Assembly: GCA_964019135.1 (NCBI GenBank)
Contig: OZ025248.1
Coordinates: 38,557,670-38,621,669, forward strand
Length of the DNA: 64,000 bases
Reading direction: 5' to 3'
DNA from: Arenicola marina
Taxonomy: Eukaryota > Annelida > Polychaeta > Arenicolidae
A program made the translations under genes and the position numbers. Positions within the stretch are counted from its first letter, which is position 1. Each line of letters opens with the position of its first letter. Of the stretch, positions 1 through 13,400 are shown piece after piece. The notes under the pieces are model-generated. The model did no database searches. It saw only the letters and a program-made list of their open reading frames with translations, and was not told the origin of the DNA.

Positions 1-325
1 AAAACCAGCCGACCGGTGCGGGGTGTACCGTCACGGTGCTACACGGTGGGCTGTGTATAGTTGTGTAGTATTGATTAAGCTTGGCGGTTCATTCCATTCA
101 AACACATCAGGTAGAGTGCCTGGACGGATGAGGCCAGGAGGAACAACAATGGACGTGATCGGCACATCTCAATGCCTATACCGATGACCGAATTCAAGAT
201 CATTATCAAATTCTTAAATAAATATTGTTGCATGGTCCAGTCGCTGAAACGTTTGTTTAGAGACGGATCGCTTGTTTTCCAAATCTGTAACGGAATACTC
301 CTCTGGTAAACGACAGACGATGTAC
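1..325 (+). promoter_or_regulatory. Class II 5' flank of receptor unit 1
   Basis: This stretch closely matches the DNA before the start codons of units 6, 7, 8, 9 and 11. Shared landmarks are the ACCGGTGCGG/GTGTACCGTCAC block, the AAGCTTGG box, and the CTCTGGTAAACG block just before the missing start codon. It probably holds promoter and 5' UTR of the class II units. I see no convincing TATA box, so the promoter assignment rests on position and on conservation between paralogues. Confidence 0.5.
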
Positions 326-1226
326 CGTCGGACTGTGGAGTTGTCTACGTGGAAGGAGCAGCAGCGCTGGGAGACTGTAGCGAGTCCGTGACGTGTTGCC
401 AGGATGCCAGCCATGGTGATGACGTCATCACGGCGCGCGTTCGATATTGGTGTGACGGCTTAGCGAGATGTCACGTGACGGCCTCAAAAAAATGTCAGTG
501 GATCAACTCGCAGAGTTGCGTGTGATGCCCGCGATTCAAAACACGACAAAGTGCTACCGTAGTTACTTCTCCCAAAAGTTGTGTTTTAGTGACACAACCA
601 TTGAGATAACGGACGCCGTGTATGGAGTGAGTCCGTGTAACGCGAATGGTAATTTCAGGTCCTGCTGTCCGGATCCCGGCGACTGTACGATCCCGGTCGA
701 AGAGAAGGATCCTAGCGATCACCCTGACTATTACAATGAGATTCCGGTCGAGTATAACAATAAACAGACATGTGACACACTTCAGGCCGAAAGGATCAGC
801 TACATTTCCCAGTGGTGTCCAGATGCTTCGGGCAACACGGATTACGTCACGCTCCACTACATGTGTCTCACATGTATCTCCACTGTATGTTTGGTTTTTG
901 CAATTGTGGGCACCTGGTTTTGTCCGTTTTCTTCGGTCATAATTCCCCGACACTTTCCGCCTGGACAATATCATTTCGAATTTACCTCACCGCACCTTTA
1001 CTAGCTGCAGCTTTTCCTTTGCAACATTTCACTGATGTCTGATGTTTTTTCTTTACCTTTCCTTAATGATCACACATCCGCAGACATGGAAGTATTCAAT
1101 ATAGTAATAGAAATAAAATCTGAGTATGTTATGCGCTATAGATGCAGAAAGGCTCACCACGACGGCACCACCGCAACCACGACTGTGGTGTCCATGGCGG
1201 CCGATACCACTACTGATCGGGGATAA
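326..1226 (+). pseudogene. Receptor unit 1: decayed SUEL-lectin receptor
   Basis: This is a remnant of the lectin receptor family. Compared with unit 9, the start codon, signal peptide and first residues of lectin domain 1 are deleted at about 330. Six bases are missing at about 343, and the end of domain 1 is lost at about 487. Lectin domain 2 is well preserved (about 530-873), with the GDTTIEITDAVYG core and the final VTLHYMC strand. The last exonic base before the splice donor is T where all paralogues have G (873), which weakens the GT at 874. A short stalk-exon remnant starts at 1142 after a TATAG acceptor but loses frame. No membrane or tail exon follows before unit 2. Reading through the donor adds a hydrophobic stretch (STVCLVFAIVGTWF). 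It is a pseudogene unless an upstream exon outside the window supplies the start. Confidence 0.75.
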
Positions 1227-1849
1227 TCAGCAGCTTCAGGGCGATGGGAGATCAATAATCAACCAAAACATTCACTATGAAAGCGGCTCATACAACAATT
1301 GTCCACCTGCATTATTACTTTCCAAATAATTTTGGCAAAATGTCCTTAACTGTGACAATATGACTGTGTACATGTTAACTGTGTACAAAGTGCGCATATT
1401 TAAAAAGGCAAACAGTGGTAGCTAAACCTTGCACTCGGAGTTGGTCGTTACAACGGGTGTACAGCAATAAACGTTTACTACTTGAGTGTCCAAATGGGTC
1501 TTTGTGGCCAGTAATAGGTTGATCGATGTGTCAAACGTTCGAGAGATGCGGGGAAACGGCTTTTTAGACCTGGTTTCATTCCTCGCTTTTGAGCCCTTGT
1601 CTTTTTTCGCTTAATTGCACTGATATTCTATAGTTGAACCATATCAATGCCTTCGTCTTCACTTTATCTTCCATCCTTACAAACTCTGGGCGCGGGGCGG
1701 GGAGGGAGGCGTCAGCGTCTGCTGGCCGGTCAATGCACACTCCATTATTTAGCCTCATCATCTCATTTTGCCCCTGTGAGTTGCTACGCTTAACTGGGTT
1801 TGTTAGGTATCCATTTGTTTAGTCGTATAATGCACTTATGTTCTCATCT

Positions 1850-1985
1850 TGGTGTGTAGCTCACTGGTAGCTCATTTGGAGAGGCTTGTCCAAGAGTTTG
1901 CTATTAACGCATTAGCATTAAGAGGTAACCCGGGCGCTCGTTAGCCGATCCGCGGTGGAGTAAATTTAAGTCTTAATAAGGGTTA
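1850..1985 (+). mobile_element. Possible tRNA-derived SINE
   Basis: TAGCTCATTTGGAGAGGC resembles a tRNA A box. The downstream GAGGTAACCCGGGC is only a weak B-box match. No tail or target-site duplication was identified, so this is a low-confidence call. Confidence 0.2.
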
Positions 1986-2537
1986 TTTTGGTGACCACCA
2001 ATTTTACTACGAGTTCAGACTCCGGAAACAGGGTTAGCTGTTACGGAGACGGGGTTAACGGTTCCCGGTTATGAGCACACGATTTATATGAGCTTGTCAT
2101 GTCCATACGTATGCTTGCTGAGTGGCAGCGCGACGCCGTGTTGCGCACCTCACCTACCCTGGTGGGGCGCTGCCATCACATAATTTTATTCTCTCTCAAT
2201 AAAAAATGATTATATTATATAGTATAGGAATTTCCACTTTATGAAAAATTAAACGTGAAGTATATACCCGATGTGGACCAGAGGACCAAATGAAGAAATT
2301 TGCTTTTCCATATCTGAGGGCGGATGGGCGGGGACGAGTAGGGGGCTGAGGGTAGGGCTCTCAGAAACCGAGCGTCCATTATATAATAACCATGATTTGA
2401 TGCACCTTGGCGCAGCTTACTCTTCCCTATAACGAGTATGTGTCTTAGCAACGCCGGGTCTGGCTATGCACAAATGCCTATGTTTTGGCATTTCAGACAT
2501 GGCGATAGGATCAGTTAGTATAAAATTGCACCCTATA

Positions 2538-2752
2538 GGGGTCTGGAAGGGATAAAAGGCGACACGCGATACAGGCATATTTGTAAAATCGGCATTCGAC
2601 ATCGCCCCCTAAATTCCGAGACTGAGGGTCTGTAAAAGCGCCATCTACACAGCGTGGTGAAAAAAACGACGCTGAATTTAGCCAAATCGGCATTCGACAC
2701 TGACAATCTTTAAAAATCGACAGTGGATCCCCCCCCCCCTCCTTCCAGACCC
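2538..2752 (+). mobile_element. MITE-like element with GTCTGGA termini, copy 1
   Basis: The left end GGGTCTGGAAGG and right end CCTTCCAGACCC are inverted repeats. The interior matches, in reverse complement, the stretch 33860-33983, including the segment that reads CTAAATTCCGA here. Two copies in opposite orientation with matching inverted ends suggest a short non-autonomous DNA transposon. No transposase is present and the superfamily is unknown. Confidence 0.5.
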
Positions 2753-2989
2753 ATGGGCCCGTATTAATCAAAATGGCGCAAGTTACGCACGTTGTAAGCC
2801 TCTTGGTTGAAGGCTCTCACGTCCCTGACGGTAGTAGTCACAATTACAAAACAGTTGACTCTTTTTTCGGCACCTTCCTCTTTCTAACAATGCATTTCTG
2901 AGTGGCATTTTGTCTGTTCTTTGCTGAAAAGACCGTTTCTAAATTTTGAAATTGTAATGTTCTACGTTTAATTTGTTTTGTGTTTCTGT

Positions 2990-3235
2990 GTTACAGGGAA
3001 CCCGTAAAGTTACTAACTGCGTCTAAGTATTATTTCACGTTCTATTCATTATATCTATCTTCTATACGCAAATCGCCAGAACTTGACTGGATCTAAGTAA
3101 TGTTCTATGTTCTGTTATTTTTATACGAAACCCATTGATGACTGTGTCTAACAAATGTTCTACGTTCAACATTCATGCGCAATCCTCTGGGTCGACTGAC
3201 TGGGTCTAACTGTAATACTGTAGTTCTATCCTATT
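2990..3235. repeat. Degenerate ~60-bp tandem repeat
   Basis: Blocks of the form GACTG-GTCTAA followed by TGTTCTA-GTTC recur about four times at roughly 60-bp spacing. Copies are diverged. Confidence 0.4.
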
Positions 3236-3549
3236 TATTACTCCGCATTTCTATGTTACCTCCATATATATATATATAACTCATATATATATCGTGGATC
3301 GAATAAATGAAATGAATTGAATTGAATATTCTAATCGCTAGTAACATTCAGGACATTAACAGCTATATGACGGATCAATTTGACAAATGCCGTGCGCACA
3401 TTACGAGGGCGTTATGAACGAAACCTAAGCATGGCCAGAGCGCCATCTGGCGAAGAAACAGGCAGTTAAGTGTCACCCTGGGTCCTGTGCCCGGTACCTG
3501 GAAAGTTCGAGGGGAAATTTCATTTCCTTATGCTTGCCTCATGATTGGA

Positions 3550-3770
3550 GTCTGCAAATGTAGCCAGATCATAGGTGTCCAGTATGTAGCCACAGGATAG
3601 ATGTCCCATATGTACCCAGGTCATAGGCATTCCTTAAGTTACACATAATATAGGTGTCCCATCCTGGGTGTTTCATATGTTGCTTATATCACAGGTGTTC
3701 CCTATGTTACACAGACCCTAGATCTCATATATACCCAGACCATAGGTGTCCCATAACCATATATTTTTAA
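3550..3770. repeat. Degenerate ~35-bp tandem repeat
   Basis: The phrase CATAGGTGTCCCATATGT and diverged versions recur about six times between 3565 and 3760. Confidence 0.45.
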
Positions 3771-5059
3771 TATTGTCTGGAAATCTGTAATTTTATCAGG
3801 TTTCTCACGCGCTGTAGTAACAACGTTGGTTTAATGGGGATCATAGTTCTAACGGATTGCTCATGTCAGTTTAATAATTAAGGCGCATATATGTACCAAA
3901 GGTTTGGTCTCATGGACTAGCTTAAGATACATATATTGACGATGATCTGTGGCTAAATAGTGACGACTATTTGCAACCAAAACTCGGATCAAGTTACGGC
4001 CACACGTTGGCATGCCTTGAGAGCTAGCTGCATACCCCAGTTTATAGTGTTGAACAGGATGTCGCCACGGACGGACGGATCTACTTAGTTATTAGATATG
4101 AAACGTGTTTTGATCGCACTTATCGTGAACATGGCTACTTCTCTACCAGTTTTGGTAGAGAAGTTGACTTCTCTGTCATGTGTTAATCAGTATCGGATCC
4201 TGTCCCCCCCCCCCCCTTCCCCTCCCTCCACCCCACCACTCCCTCTACCTCTCCCCCTCTCTCCCCACCTCCCCCAACCCACATGTATACTCTTGAGCCG
4301 CAGCGCCCCAAAGGCCGAACAAAATACCTTGAATAAAGTCTCTCACCCCGACCCACCGGCTTACCGCAGCAGTGACCGGATTTGTTCGGTTGACAGCACA
4401 GAAAGAGTCAGAGATGTGTATGTATACCGAGTCAACAGCCCTTATTTGCTCTGGCTAACTCCCGTAAATTGCGGAAAGGCAAACAACCATCAATTATTTA
4501 ATTATTATATAGTGATGTTCCAGTCCCGGGCGGGCGGAGGTGGGGTGGGGTGGGGTGGGGGGGGGTAGTAAAACATTGCTGGCTTTAGGAAGGTTCCTCG
4601 GAAGAAGCCCCCACTTTTTCACGTCTAAAATCCTCTCGGAAGGGTTTTCATTGTGCCATTGACCCGTTCTTGACATTTCGCAGGCCCCGGCAAACTCGCT
4701 TTACGGACACTGATGTTGGCCCCCATATTGACACCAGAACTTCCCTGTCGTCCTATATAAATTCAGTTTGGTGCTTAATGAAATATCAGTTCAGTGGGAC
4801 AAATGTATGAATATTTTAGATCTATTGGGGTATCTCTTCAAAAGAAAAGTCAGCTCTCTTGTGCCGCATTACTGAGCGTCCTGTAATATAATAGTGTCCA
4901 AATAAAGTAAAATAACTAAACTGAATAGAAAAATCCCCCTGAAGCGCACAGTGAATTAATATATTAGATGACCCAGTTTGTCGACAACAAAGCCTTATTT
5001 ACTGAGGAACCAGTAAGTTCAAAGTTCACCATCACCGAGTGGTCTGTGGTAAGCACTAC

Positions 5060-5543
5060 TCTTGTCAACAAGTCAAGCCCGGCCCGGCTATATGTGAGCC
5101 ATGTACGTGGGGTGATGAGGCCGACCATATAGAGCTGAGTTACACCAAACACCAGCAGGCAATGTGCGTGGTTTGGCAAGCTGTGATGAGGAAGTAGCAG
5201 AGCGGATACTGCACGATGAGTAATAATATACTATACAATATAATAGAGTTATGAGGAAAACTCTGTGCATGTGGGTGGTCGTGTAGTGGTCTGTTCCAGT
5301 CGCTATAACACAGAGCTCGTGGGGAGGTGGATACGTGAAGATGATCCTGTAGAACACAGTGACTGTGTATGGACTCACAATACGTATACAAACCTACTCG
5401 CTATCACCCAGTCTTGTGATTTCTCAATGGGACAGTCCGCCGATTATACGATCAATGCCGACTCAGTTTAAAGTGGTCGATTCCATGAAATGACCGGCCG
5501 TTAAGGGAATAGCCTGTAGTTGTATGCTGTTAACGGTAGGAGT
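5060..5543 (+). promoter_or_regulatory. Class I 5' flank of unit 2
   Basis: The DNA before the unit 2 start codon aligns with that before units 3 and 4. Shared parts are the GTAGTGGTCT stretch, the CAGAGCTCGTGGG stretch, CTACTCGCTA-CACCCAGT, and a GGGAATAG-CCT block about 30 bases before the ATG. It differs from the flank of units 1, 6-9 and 11, so the array has two upstream types. The promoter role is inferred. Confidence 0.45.
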
Positions 5544-8500
5544 ATGGATCAACCGATCATTGTGACGTGTGCGCTACTCATCCTCGGGTTGGTGTCCAGG
5601 GTGTCAGGTATGGCAATATCAATGGATGAACAAGCGGAATCGCTTGTTATGCACGTCACTTACAACACAACACAGTGCTACAACAGCTTCTTCTCCGAAA
5701 AGTTGTGTTTTGGCGACAAGACCATTGAGATAACGGACGCCGTGTATGGAGTGAGTCGGTGTAACGCTAATCGCACTAACTGCTGCCCGGGTCCCGACGA
5801 CTGCACCATCCCAGTCGAAGAGAAGGATCCTATCGGTCGCACTGACTATTACAATCAGATTCTGAGCAACTGTACCAATAAACAGACATGTTATGGCCTT
5901 CAAGCGCTATGGATTGACAACATTACCCAGTGGTGTACAACCTCTGGCGAAACGAATTACGTCACGCTCCACTACATGTGTCTCACAGGTAATACAAACA
6001 GCTGGACGTTTGTTTTTAAAAGTCTGTGCCACTGATCAACCAGCGATTCCTTCTGTCATTAACATAAATACATAAGTAAATACATAAATACATAAATAAT
6101 AAATGAGTTATTTGACAATATGAGCATAACAATGCATGGGTCTCAGTTGAATGTTTAAAATATGTTACTTTTGCCACAACATTCTATTTGTGAGATGCAC
6201 GACATATTTATCATTTTTCCAGTAGAGATGCTTCATCTATACCCCAAGTAACTTTCAACGTCACGGTTGACTTGGTTTTTTGGGTTGAATCTTGTATTTG
6301 AACCAGACAAATTTAAAACATTCTTTTGTCGTACGGTGACATTCAACTTGACACGGGGTCAACATTTTAAGCGCTTCAGGCCTTTAACAGTGAAGGCTCC
6401 CCCCCCCCTCCCCCCCTTCGGCCCCTGCCCCGACCCTTGGTCGTAAGTTTGTACAACGTACGCCCTTGTACACGTACACCTTGACGAAATACTGGATTCT
6501 CGCCTATATCCCATATTGTTTTCCTGTGCAATTCTTCTTCGATAAAGTTATTGATCACATTTCATATTTTGCAGATTTATAAAAGGAAAATACGTTACAA
6601 AAATCGCCATTAGTTATATATCATTCTGTGTCAATAGATATAAATCGGTGGCCATGTCAAGGAGATGCTTTCATGCAATACACCTGTGTTATAGAAGCAG
6701 ACAGGCTTACGACTACACCAACCGCAACGACTGACGTAACCATATCAACGAGCAGCCCCACCACCTCCAAACTGAGCCCAGGGTATCCAGTATCCACGGC
6801 AACCGCGACCGTTGTATCTACGGTGACCGATGCCCTTGATGGTGATGATGATGATGATGATGGTGGAGGTGGTGATGATGGTGATAATGGAGTTGGTGAT
6901 GATGATGATGATGGTGGTGGTGATGATGATGATGATGGAGGTGGCGATGATGATGATGATGGAGGTGGTGATGATGATGATGGAGGTGGTGATGATGGTC
7001 ATGATGGTGGAGGTGGCGATGATGATGATGATGGAAGTGATGATGATGATGGTGGTGGTGATGATGATGATGATGGAGGTGGCGATGATGATGATGATGG
7101 AGGTGGCGATGATGATGATGATGGAGGTGGTGATGATGATGATGGTGATGATGGAGGTGGCGATGATGGTGATGAAGATACTAATTGCAAGCCATAACAT
7201 AAGCCTTTAACTGACGCTATGTTATTGTAAAAGTTGATATATTTCACTTGACATGACTGTATTCAAAACAGATTTGATCATGATCAGCCATTTACTCGGA
7301 TGCGATCGATGTCGAATGTATGCCAAATATTTACCAAAGATCAATTAATGGCGCTATATTTAATACATGATTCTAAAATGAAATTAGTCATAGAGTAGGC
7401 TGGAGAAAAAAATTAGGCAGAAATGAATAGGTTGCTGTATTTAGCTTCCTGACTTTGAGTCATTGTGTTGACTCGCTTATTTCAACCATGCTTATCGTTC
7501 ATACTTTATACTTTACAGCAACCCAAACCATAGTGATAATAGCGGTGATTGTGGTCGTGGTCGTGGCTGTGGTGGTGGCCGTGACGGTCTGGATGGTCTG
7601 CAGGTAAGACTCCTGTCCAATGATTCACAAAAAAAACACACACAGCGAATTAGCCTGTAAGAAGAACGATGCTTCAAATAATCAAATCAGACATGCTCAA
7701 TATTGATCAGAAAAGTATATCTTCGATCTGGCGGAGAGTACAGAGAAATTCGTTCACAAAGCCTGATCTCGAATAAGCCGACGTACTCTATATAAAGGCT
7801 GCATATTTAACAAGGCCGGAATCTCTCTTAAATACAAGATGCAAAACATCGTTAACGCGCGTTGCCAGACACGCTAAACATTCCAGTCTCCCGAATCAAC
7901 CCAAGAAGCACTCTTGATTACAACAGCTTCTTGACTTCTTGAATAACCCAAATGCCACATATTAATTTGCATCCATCTAAAGACACCATAAACGGTGTTG
8001 CCAGACATATCAGGAAATTTCCTGTTTATTCCTCCTCTTTATTATTTGTACGTCCGCTCTCAGCTATGTCGCTGTCCAAGCTCATTAATGTCATTCTTTT
8101 CTAAACAGAAAGAGGAAAGCAGACAACACATTAGAAGAGAATAAAACTGCCACTACCCAGCCAGCGTCAGGAAGGATGACGTCACGCGCATCAGCGTGTG
8201 TTGATGACGTAGATCCGTATCACACAGCGCGACCTGGTGGCGGCTCAGGGCCACAGGGGCCGCCACCAGCTCTGGGATTGGATGACGTCACCAAGCCGGC
8301 CACAAACCCGTATGACACCGGTCAGCCCCTCACTAAACCAATGGTTGCCAAGAAGCCGAAACCCAATCCCAAGGCCGGGGGTAAGCCTAACATCGGAGGT
8401 GATCTCTACACCGAGGTGGTTAAGGTGCGGCCGAGGAAGAATGTGGTTCTCGATAAGTCCCCCGGGGAGGAAAATGTGGAGGCCAATAATAATGGGTCTG

Positions 8501-8769
8501 ATATGACCGAGGCGGGGGACAGGGCATCGTACGACCTCGTGATGCAGGAAAACTATGAGTACGACACCCGACAGGGGGTGGGTGGGGAGGGGGAGGGAGA
8601 GTGGCACGGGTTGGATGGAGCGGGCCTCTCCCACAAAGGCCGGCAAGATGGCGACCAGGACGAACAGACAGACCCAGACTACGACCTGGTCATGACAGAG
8701 AACAACGCCTTCAGCCAGAATATTGGAACTGTCGGTCGGTTTCGGACGAGTTCACACATATATCGCTGA
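5544..8769 (+). CDS. Receptor unit 2: single-SUEL-domain receptor, acidic stalk, type A tail
   Basis: A four-exon model is in frame: 5544-5988, 6695-7186, 7519-7603, 8109-8769 (560 aa). The ATG at 5544 aligns with the family start and begins a signal peptide with core ALLILGL. Domain 1 is cleanly missing: the signal peptide runs straight into the inter-domain linker (GMAISMDEQAE) and domain 2. The stalk (residues 149-312) contains a huge Asp/Gly repeat. The membrane helix is about residues 317-338, followed by RKRK. The tail has YTEV (Y441) and YDLVM twice (Y482, Y532). Where unit 3 stops after NNAYN, this copy reads through to SSHIYR, about 20 residues longer. The stalk exon must use a GC donor (AATT/GCAAGC at 7187), where unit 9 has GT. 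If that intron is retained, the protein ends at CKP before the membrane helix and would be secreted. The single domain and odd donor make function less certain than for unit 3. Confidence 0.72.
6838..7178 (+). repeat. In-frame GAT/GGT codon repeat in the unit 2 stalk
   Basis: About 340 bases of GATGATGATGATGGTGGAGGT-type codons encode runs of DDDDD separated by GGG. The matching place in unit 9 has only DDDDDDDGNDGDED, and in unit 3 DEGDEGDNDHD. The tract is therefore an expansion of an acidic seed already present in the family. It stays in frame throughout. Confidence 0.9.
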
Positions 8770-10488
8770 CAGAGATACCGACCGTAAACAGAGCCAGTCT
8801 GTACACCGCAAACAGTGTGCATTGGTATACTTCATTCATTCGGGGGCGGTTTGTGGTCCTATCAATGGAAGGATCACCGTACCAGGCGCAGAAATGGATT
8901 CAAGAGTAGCCAAGGTGTTCAGCTATGACATGCAAGCCAAACTTGTAACATACTCATGAACACAATTAGCCATCGCTTCGACTGAAGTCTGACATCTAAA
9001 TACAGAAAAAATTCAGTGTCGTCGTGCATTCTGGTATATGACCTGCAAATCCTTTATATCAACGTGTAGCCGTTCAAACCACTTGGTTGCATCAAACGAT
9101 TGCACAATGTTCGTTGTCACGTATCGTATATGCTATGGTCTGTGTGGGTCTGTCGATCTATCATAGTGTGTGACCTTCAAGGTCAACCCATTCCATATGT
9201 GACATCAAATAATCATAGAAAAACTAATGTAAGCAAAGTAACAGTTTAAGCTTGTTATATATCGCAGAAGTTAACTTGTTTAAGTGAGTTTGATCAATAT
9301 TATCATTGTACAGTGCTATCTATACCGTTTTATCCCAATGCCATAGTCGGTTAATAGCGCTAATGTTACTCTCCCAAATGTACTGACGCTAAATAAATGT
9401 TTACCCTATGCTATCTTAATGACGTTGAACCCACTCGCCTCTTACTAACCCTTCTTATTACGGTTTTTGTTCGCATATATGTCCTTATCAGTTGGACATC
9501 GTCCTAATTAAGCATACGCTCATCGTATCGCTCGTGCTCATGTTTTCCGTCGTCAAACGAATGGCGTATCAATTTCTGTAAAATTATCTTCTTGGATATA
9601 AAAAGCCAGTTAGCAACGGGTGATCACAATATTGGCTTAAACGCCTGCTCGCTATAACAACCATAGCTGCAGCAGGCTGGGGTATCTGTGTCTGTTGATT
9701 CCAACGCCCACGAAACGTATCGCTACCGCCTGCCAATTAAAGCTGTATACCATGAATAAATGAGTAAAGTTACGCACACGAAATACCTTCACCGTCATAC
9801 TATTCTTATATATGCTACGTACGGTCTGTGTGAGTTGTAGGTCTCTTTAGTGTCTTTAGTGGGACATCGGCCGGCTAAAACACACGCTCGCCCATTGTTA
9901 TTTATAGTTTTCTGTTGTCAAACAGATGGCCCTGTGTGTGCTTTAAAACGAGCTTGTGGGATATGAATGGTCAGCAAAGGGGGTCACAACATCGCAAGGC
10001 TTCCTCACAATATTTGCTTAAAGCCTGCTCGTCCTCACGTATTTCGAGTTCCCTGAGGCCTCAGCTAGCTTGATCGGCTCGGTAGTGCCAGCATATAGGC
10101 GTAAGGCTCAGTGTAAGATAGGCATCTAGCCACAATTACTGACTTAATCACCGCGTAGCGACATCTAGCGAAGAAAGAAAGAATTTCGCAACCGTAAATT
10201 GTGACGTAGAACGAGCGAGAGAGCAGCATGGTTCAGTTTTTTCCTATTTTTCTGAAAGTATATAGCTCCTATTATATCGGTTGATGCATTGGGATAATTG
10301 GACGCGTGACATCATCGAGCAAAGCGAAAGTCACGCCGGACCTATTTGAGCAACAGGAAGCGTTGCTTGCACGACCACCAAGCGGGAATTAATATTGGAC
10401 GCAACTTTTTCATTCGACCCAAAGCGGATGTGAAGGCTGGATACCAGATGAAATTCTTGTAATTTTGGTAGCGCTGAGACATGAAAAC
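8770..10488 (+). other. 3' flank of unit 2
   Basis: No further gene is seen. The part 8990-9170 matches the 3' flanks of unit 9 (from 59388) and unit 3 (from about 22960), and includes a single copy of the sequence that forms the 49-bp repeat after unit 9. An AATAAA lies at 9392-9397 and could end the transcript. The stretch 9470-10060 looks internally duplicated. The last 150 bases match 23560-23690 after unit 3, which has no satellite. Confidence 0.55.
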
Positions 10489-13400
10489 AACCGGGACACA
10501 TCACGACCGGACACATCACGACCGGACACATTACGACCGGACACATCACGACCGGACACATCACGACCGGACACATCACGACCGGACATATCATGACTGG
10601 AGGCATCACGACTGGACACATCAGGACCGGACACATTACGACCGGACAGATCACAAATAGACACATCACGACCAGACACATCACGACCGGACATATCACG
10701 ACCGGACACGTCACGACCGGACACATCACGACCAGACACATCACCACCGGACACATCACGTCCGAACGCATCACGACCGGACACATCACGACCGGACACA
10801 TCACAACCGGACACATCACGAACGGACACAACACGAGCGGACAAATGACGACCGGACACCTCACGACCGGAGGCATCACGACCGGACACATCACGACCGG
10901 ACACATCACGACCGGACACATCACGACCGGAGGCATCACGACCGGACACATCACGACCGGACACGTCACGACCGGACACATCACGACCACACACATCACG
11001 ACCGGACACATCCCGACCTTAGACATCACGACCAGACACATCACGACCGGACACACCACGACCGGACACATCACGAGCGGAGGCATCACGGCCGGACACA
11101 TCACGACCGGACACATTACGACCAGACACATCACGACCGGACACATCACGACCGGACACATCACGACCGGAGGCATCACGACCGGACACATCACGACCGG
11201 ACACATCACGACCGGACACATCACGACCGGACACATCACGACCGGAGGCATCACGACCGGACACGTCACGACCGGACACATCACGACCAGACCCATCACG
11301 ACCAGACACATCACGACCAGACACATCACGACCGGACACGTCACGACCGGACACATCACGACCGGACACATCACGACCAGACCCATCACGACCAGACACA
11401 TCACGACCAGACACATCACGACCGGACACATCACGACCAGACACATCACGACCAGACACATCACGACCGGACACATCACGACCGGACACATCACGACCGG
11501 ACACATCACGACCGGACACATCACTACCGGACACATCACGACCAGACACATCACGAACGGACACATCACGACAGGACACACTACGACCGGACACATCAGG
11601 ACCGGACACATCACGACCGGACACATCACGACCGGACACATCACGACCGGGCAAATTACGACTGGACACATCACGAGCGGACACATCACGATAGGACACA
11701 TCACGACCAGACACATCACGACCAGACACATCACGACCAGACACATCACGACCGGACACATCACGACCGGTCACATCACGACGGGACACATCACGACCGG
11801 ACACATCACGATCGCACACATCTCGACCGGACACATCACGACCGGATACATCACGACTAGACACATCACGACCGGATACATCACGACCGGACACATCACG
11901 ACCGGACACATCACAACTAGACACCTCACGACCGGAGGCATCACGACCGGACACATCACGACCGGACACATCACGACCGGACACATCACGACCAGACACA
12001 TCACGACCGGACACATCACGACCGGACACATCACGACCGGACACATCATGACCGGACACATCACGACCGGACACATCACGACCGGACACATCACGACTGG
12101 ACACATCACGACCGGTCACATCACGACCGGACACATCACGACCGGACACATCACGACCGGACACATCACGACTAGACACATCACGACCGGACACATCACG
12201 ACCGGACACATCACGACCGGACACATCACGACCAGACACATCACGACCTTAGACATCACGACTAGACACATCACGACCGGACACATCACGACCGGACACA
12301 TCTCGACCAGACACATCACGACCGGACACATCACGACCGGACACATCACGACCGGACACATCACGACTACACACATCACGACCGGACACATCACGACCGG
12401 ACACATCACGACCGGACACATCACGACCAGACACATCACGACCTTAGACATCACGACTAGACACATCACGACCGGACACATCACGACCGGACACATCTCG
12501 ACCAGACACATCACGACCGGACACATCACGACCGGACACGTCACGACCGGACACATCACGACCGGACACATCGCGAGCGGACACATCGCGAGCGGACACA
12601 TCATGACCGGACACATCACGACCGGACACATCACGACCGGTCACATCACGACCGGACACATCACGACCGGACACATCACGACCGGACACTTCACGACCGG
12701 ACACATCACGACCGGATACATCACGACCGGGCACATCACGACCGGACACATCACGACCAGACACATCACGACCGGACACATCACGACCGGACACATCACG
12801 ACCAGACACATCACGACCGGACACATCACGACCGGAGACATCACAACTAGACACCTCACGACCGGACACATCACGACCAGACACATCACGACCGGAGGCA
12901 TCACGACCGGACGCATCACGACCGGACACATCACGACCGGACACATCACGACCAGACACATCACGACCGGACACATCACGACCGGACACATCATGACCGG
13001 ACACGACACGACCGCACACATCACCACCAGACACATCAAGACCGGACACATCACGACCGGAGGCATCACGACCCGACGCATCACGACCGGACACATCACG
13101 ACCAGACACATCACGACCGGACACATCACGACCGGACACATTACGACCGGACCCATCACGACCGGACACATCACGACCAGACACATCACGACCAGGCACA
13201 TTACGACCGGACACATCACGACCGGACACATCACGACCAGGCACATTACGACCGGACACACCACGACCGGACACATCACAACCAGACACACCACGACCGG
13301 ACAAATCACGACCGGACACATCGCGACCGGACACATCACGACCGGACACATCACGACCGGACACATCACAACCAGACACACCACGACCGGACAAATCACG

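Larger units (their letters stand above)
1227..5059. other. Gene-free spacer between units 1 and 2
   Basis: No coding region is supported here. The spacer holds a MITE-like element at 2538-2752, a degenerate tandem repeat at about 2990-3235, an AT dinucleotide tract near 3263-3290, a second degenerate repeat at about 3550-3770, a C-rich tract at 4203-4290 and a G-rich tract at 4530-4567. The P-rich open frame over the C-rich tract has no homologue in the array and is not called. Confidence 0.6.

Noticed and set aside
4098-4568. Proline-rich open frame
   Set aside because: Its proline run comes from a C-rich tract and its end from a G-rich tract; no family resemblance or splice context.
6745-7210. 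Minus-strand poly-Ile/Thr and plus-strand poly-Met/Val frames
   Set aside because: They are other frames of the GAT/GGT codon tract; only the Asp/Gly frame joins the receptor exons.
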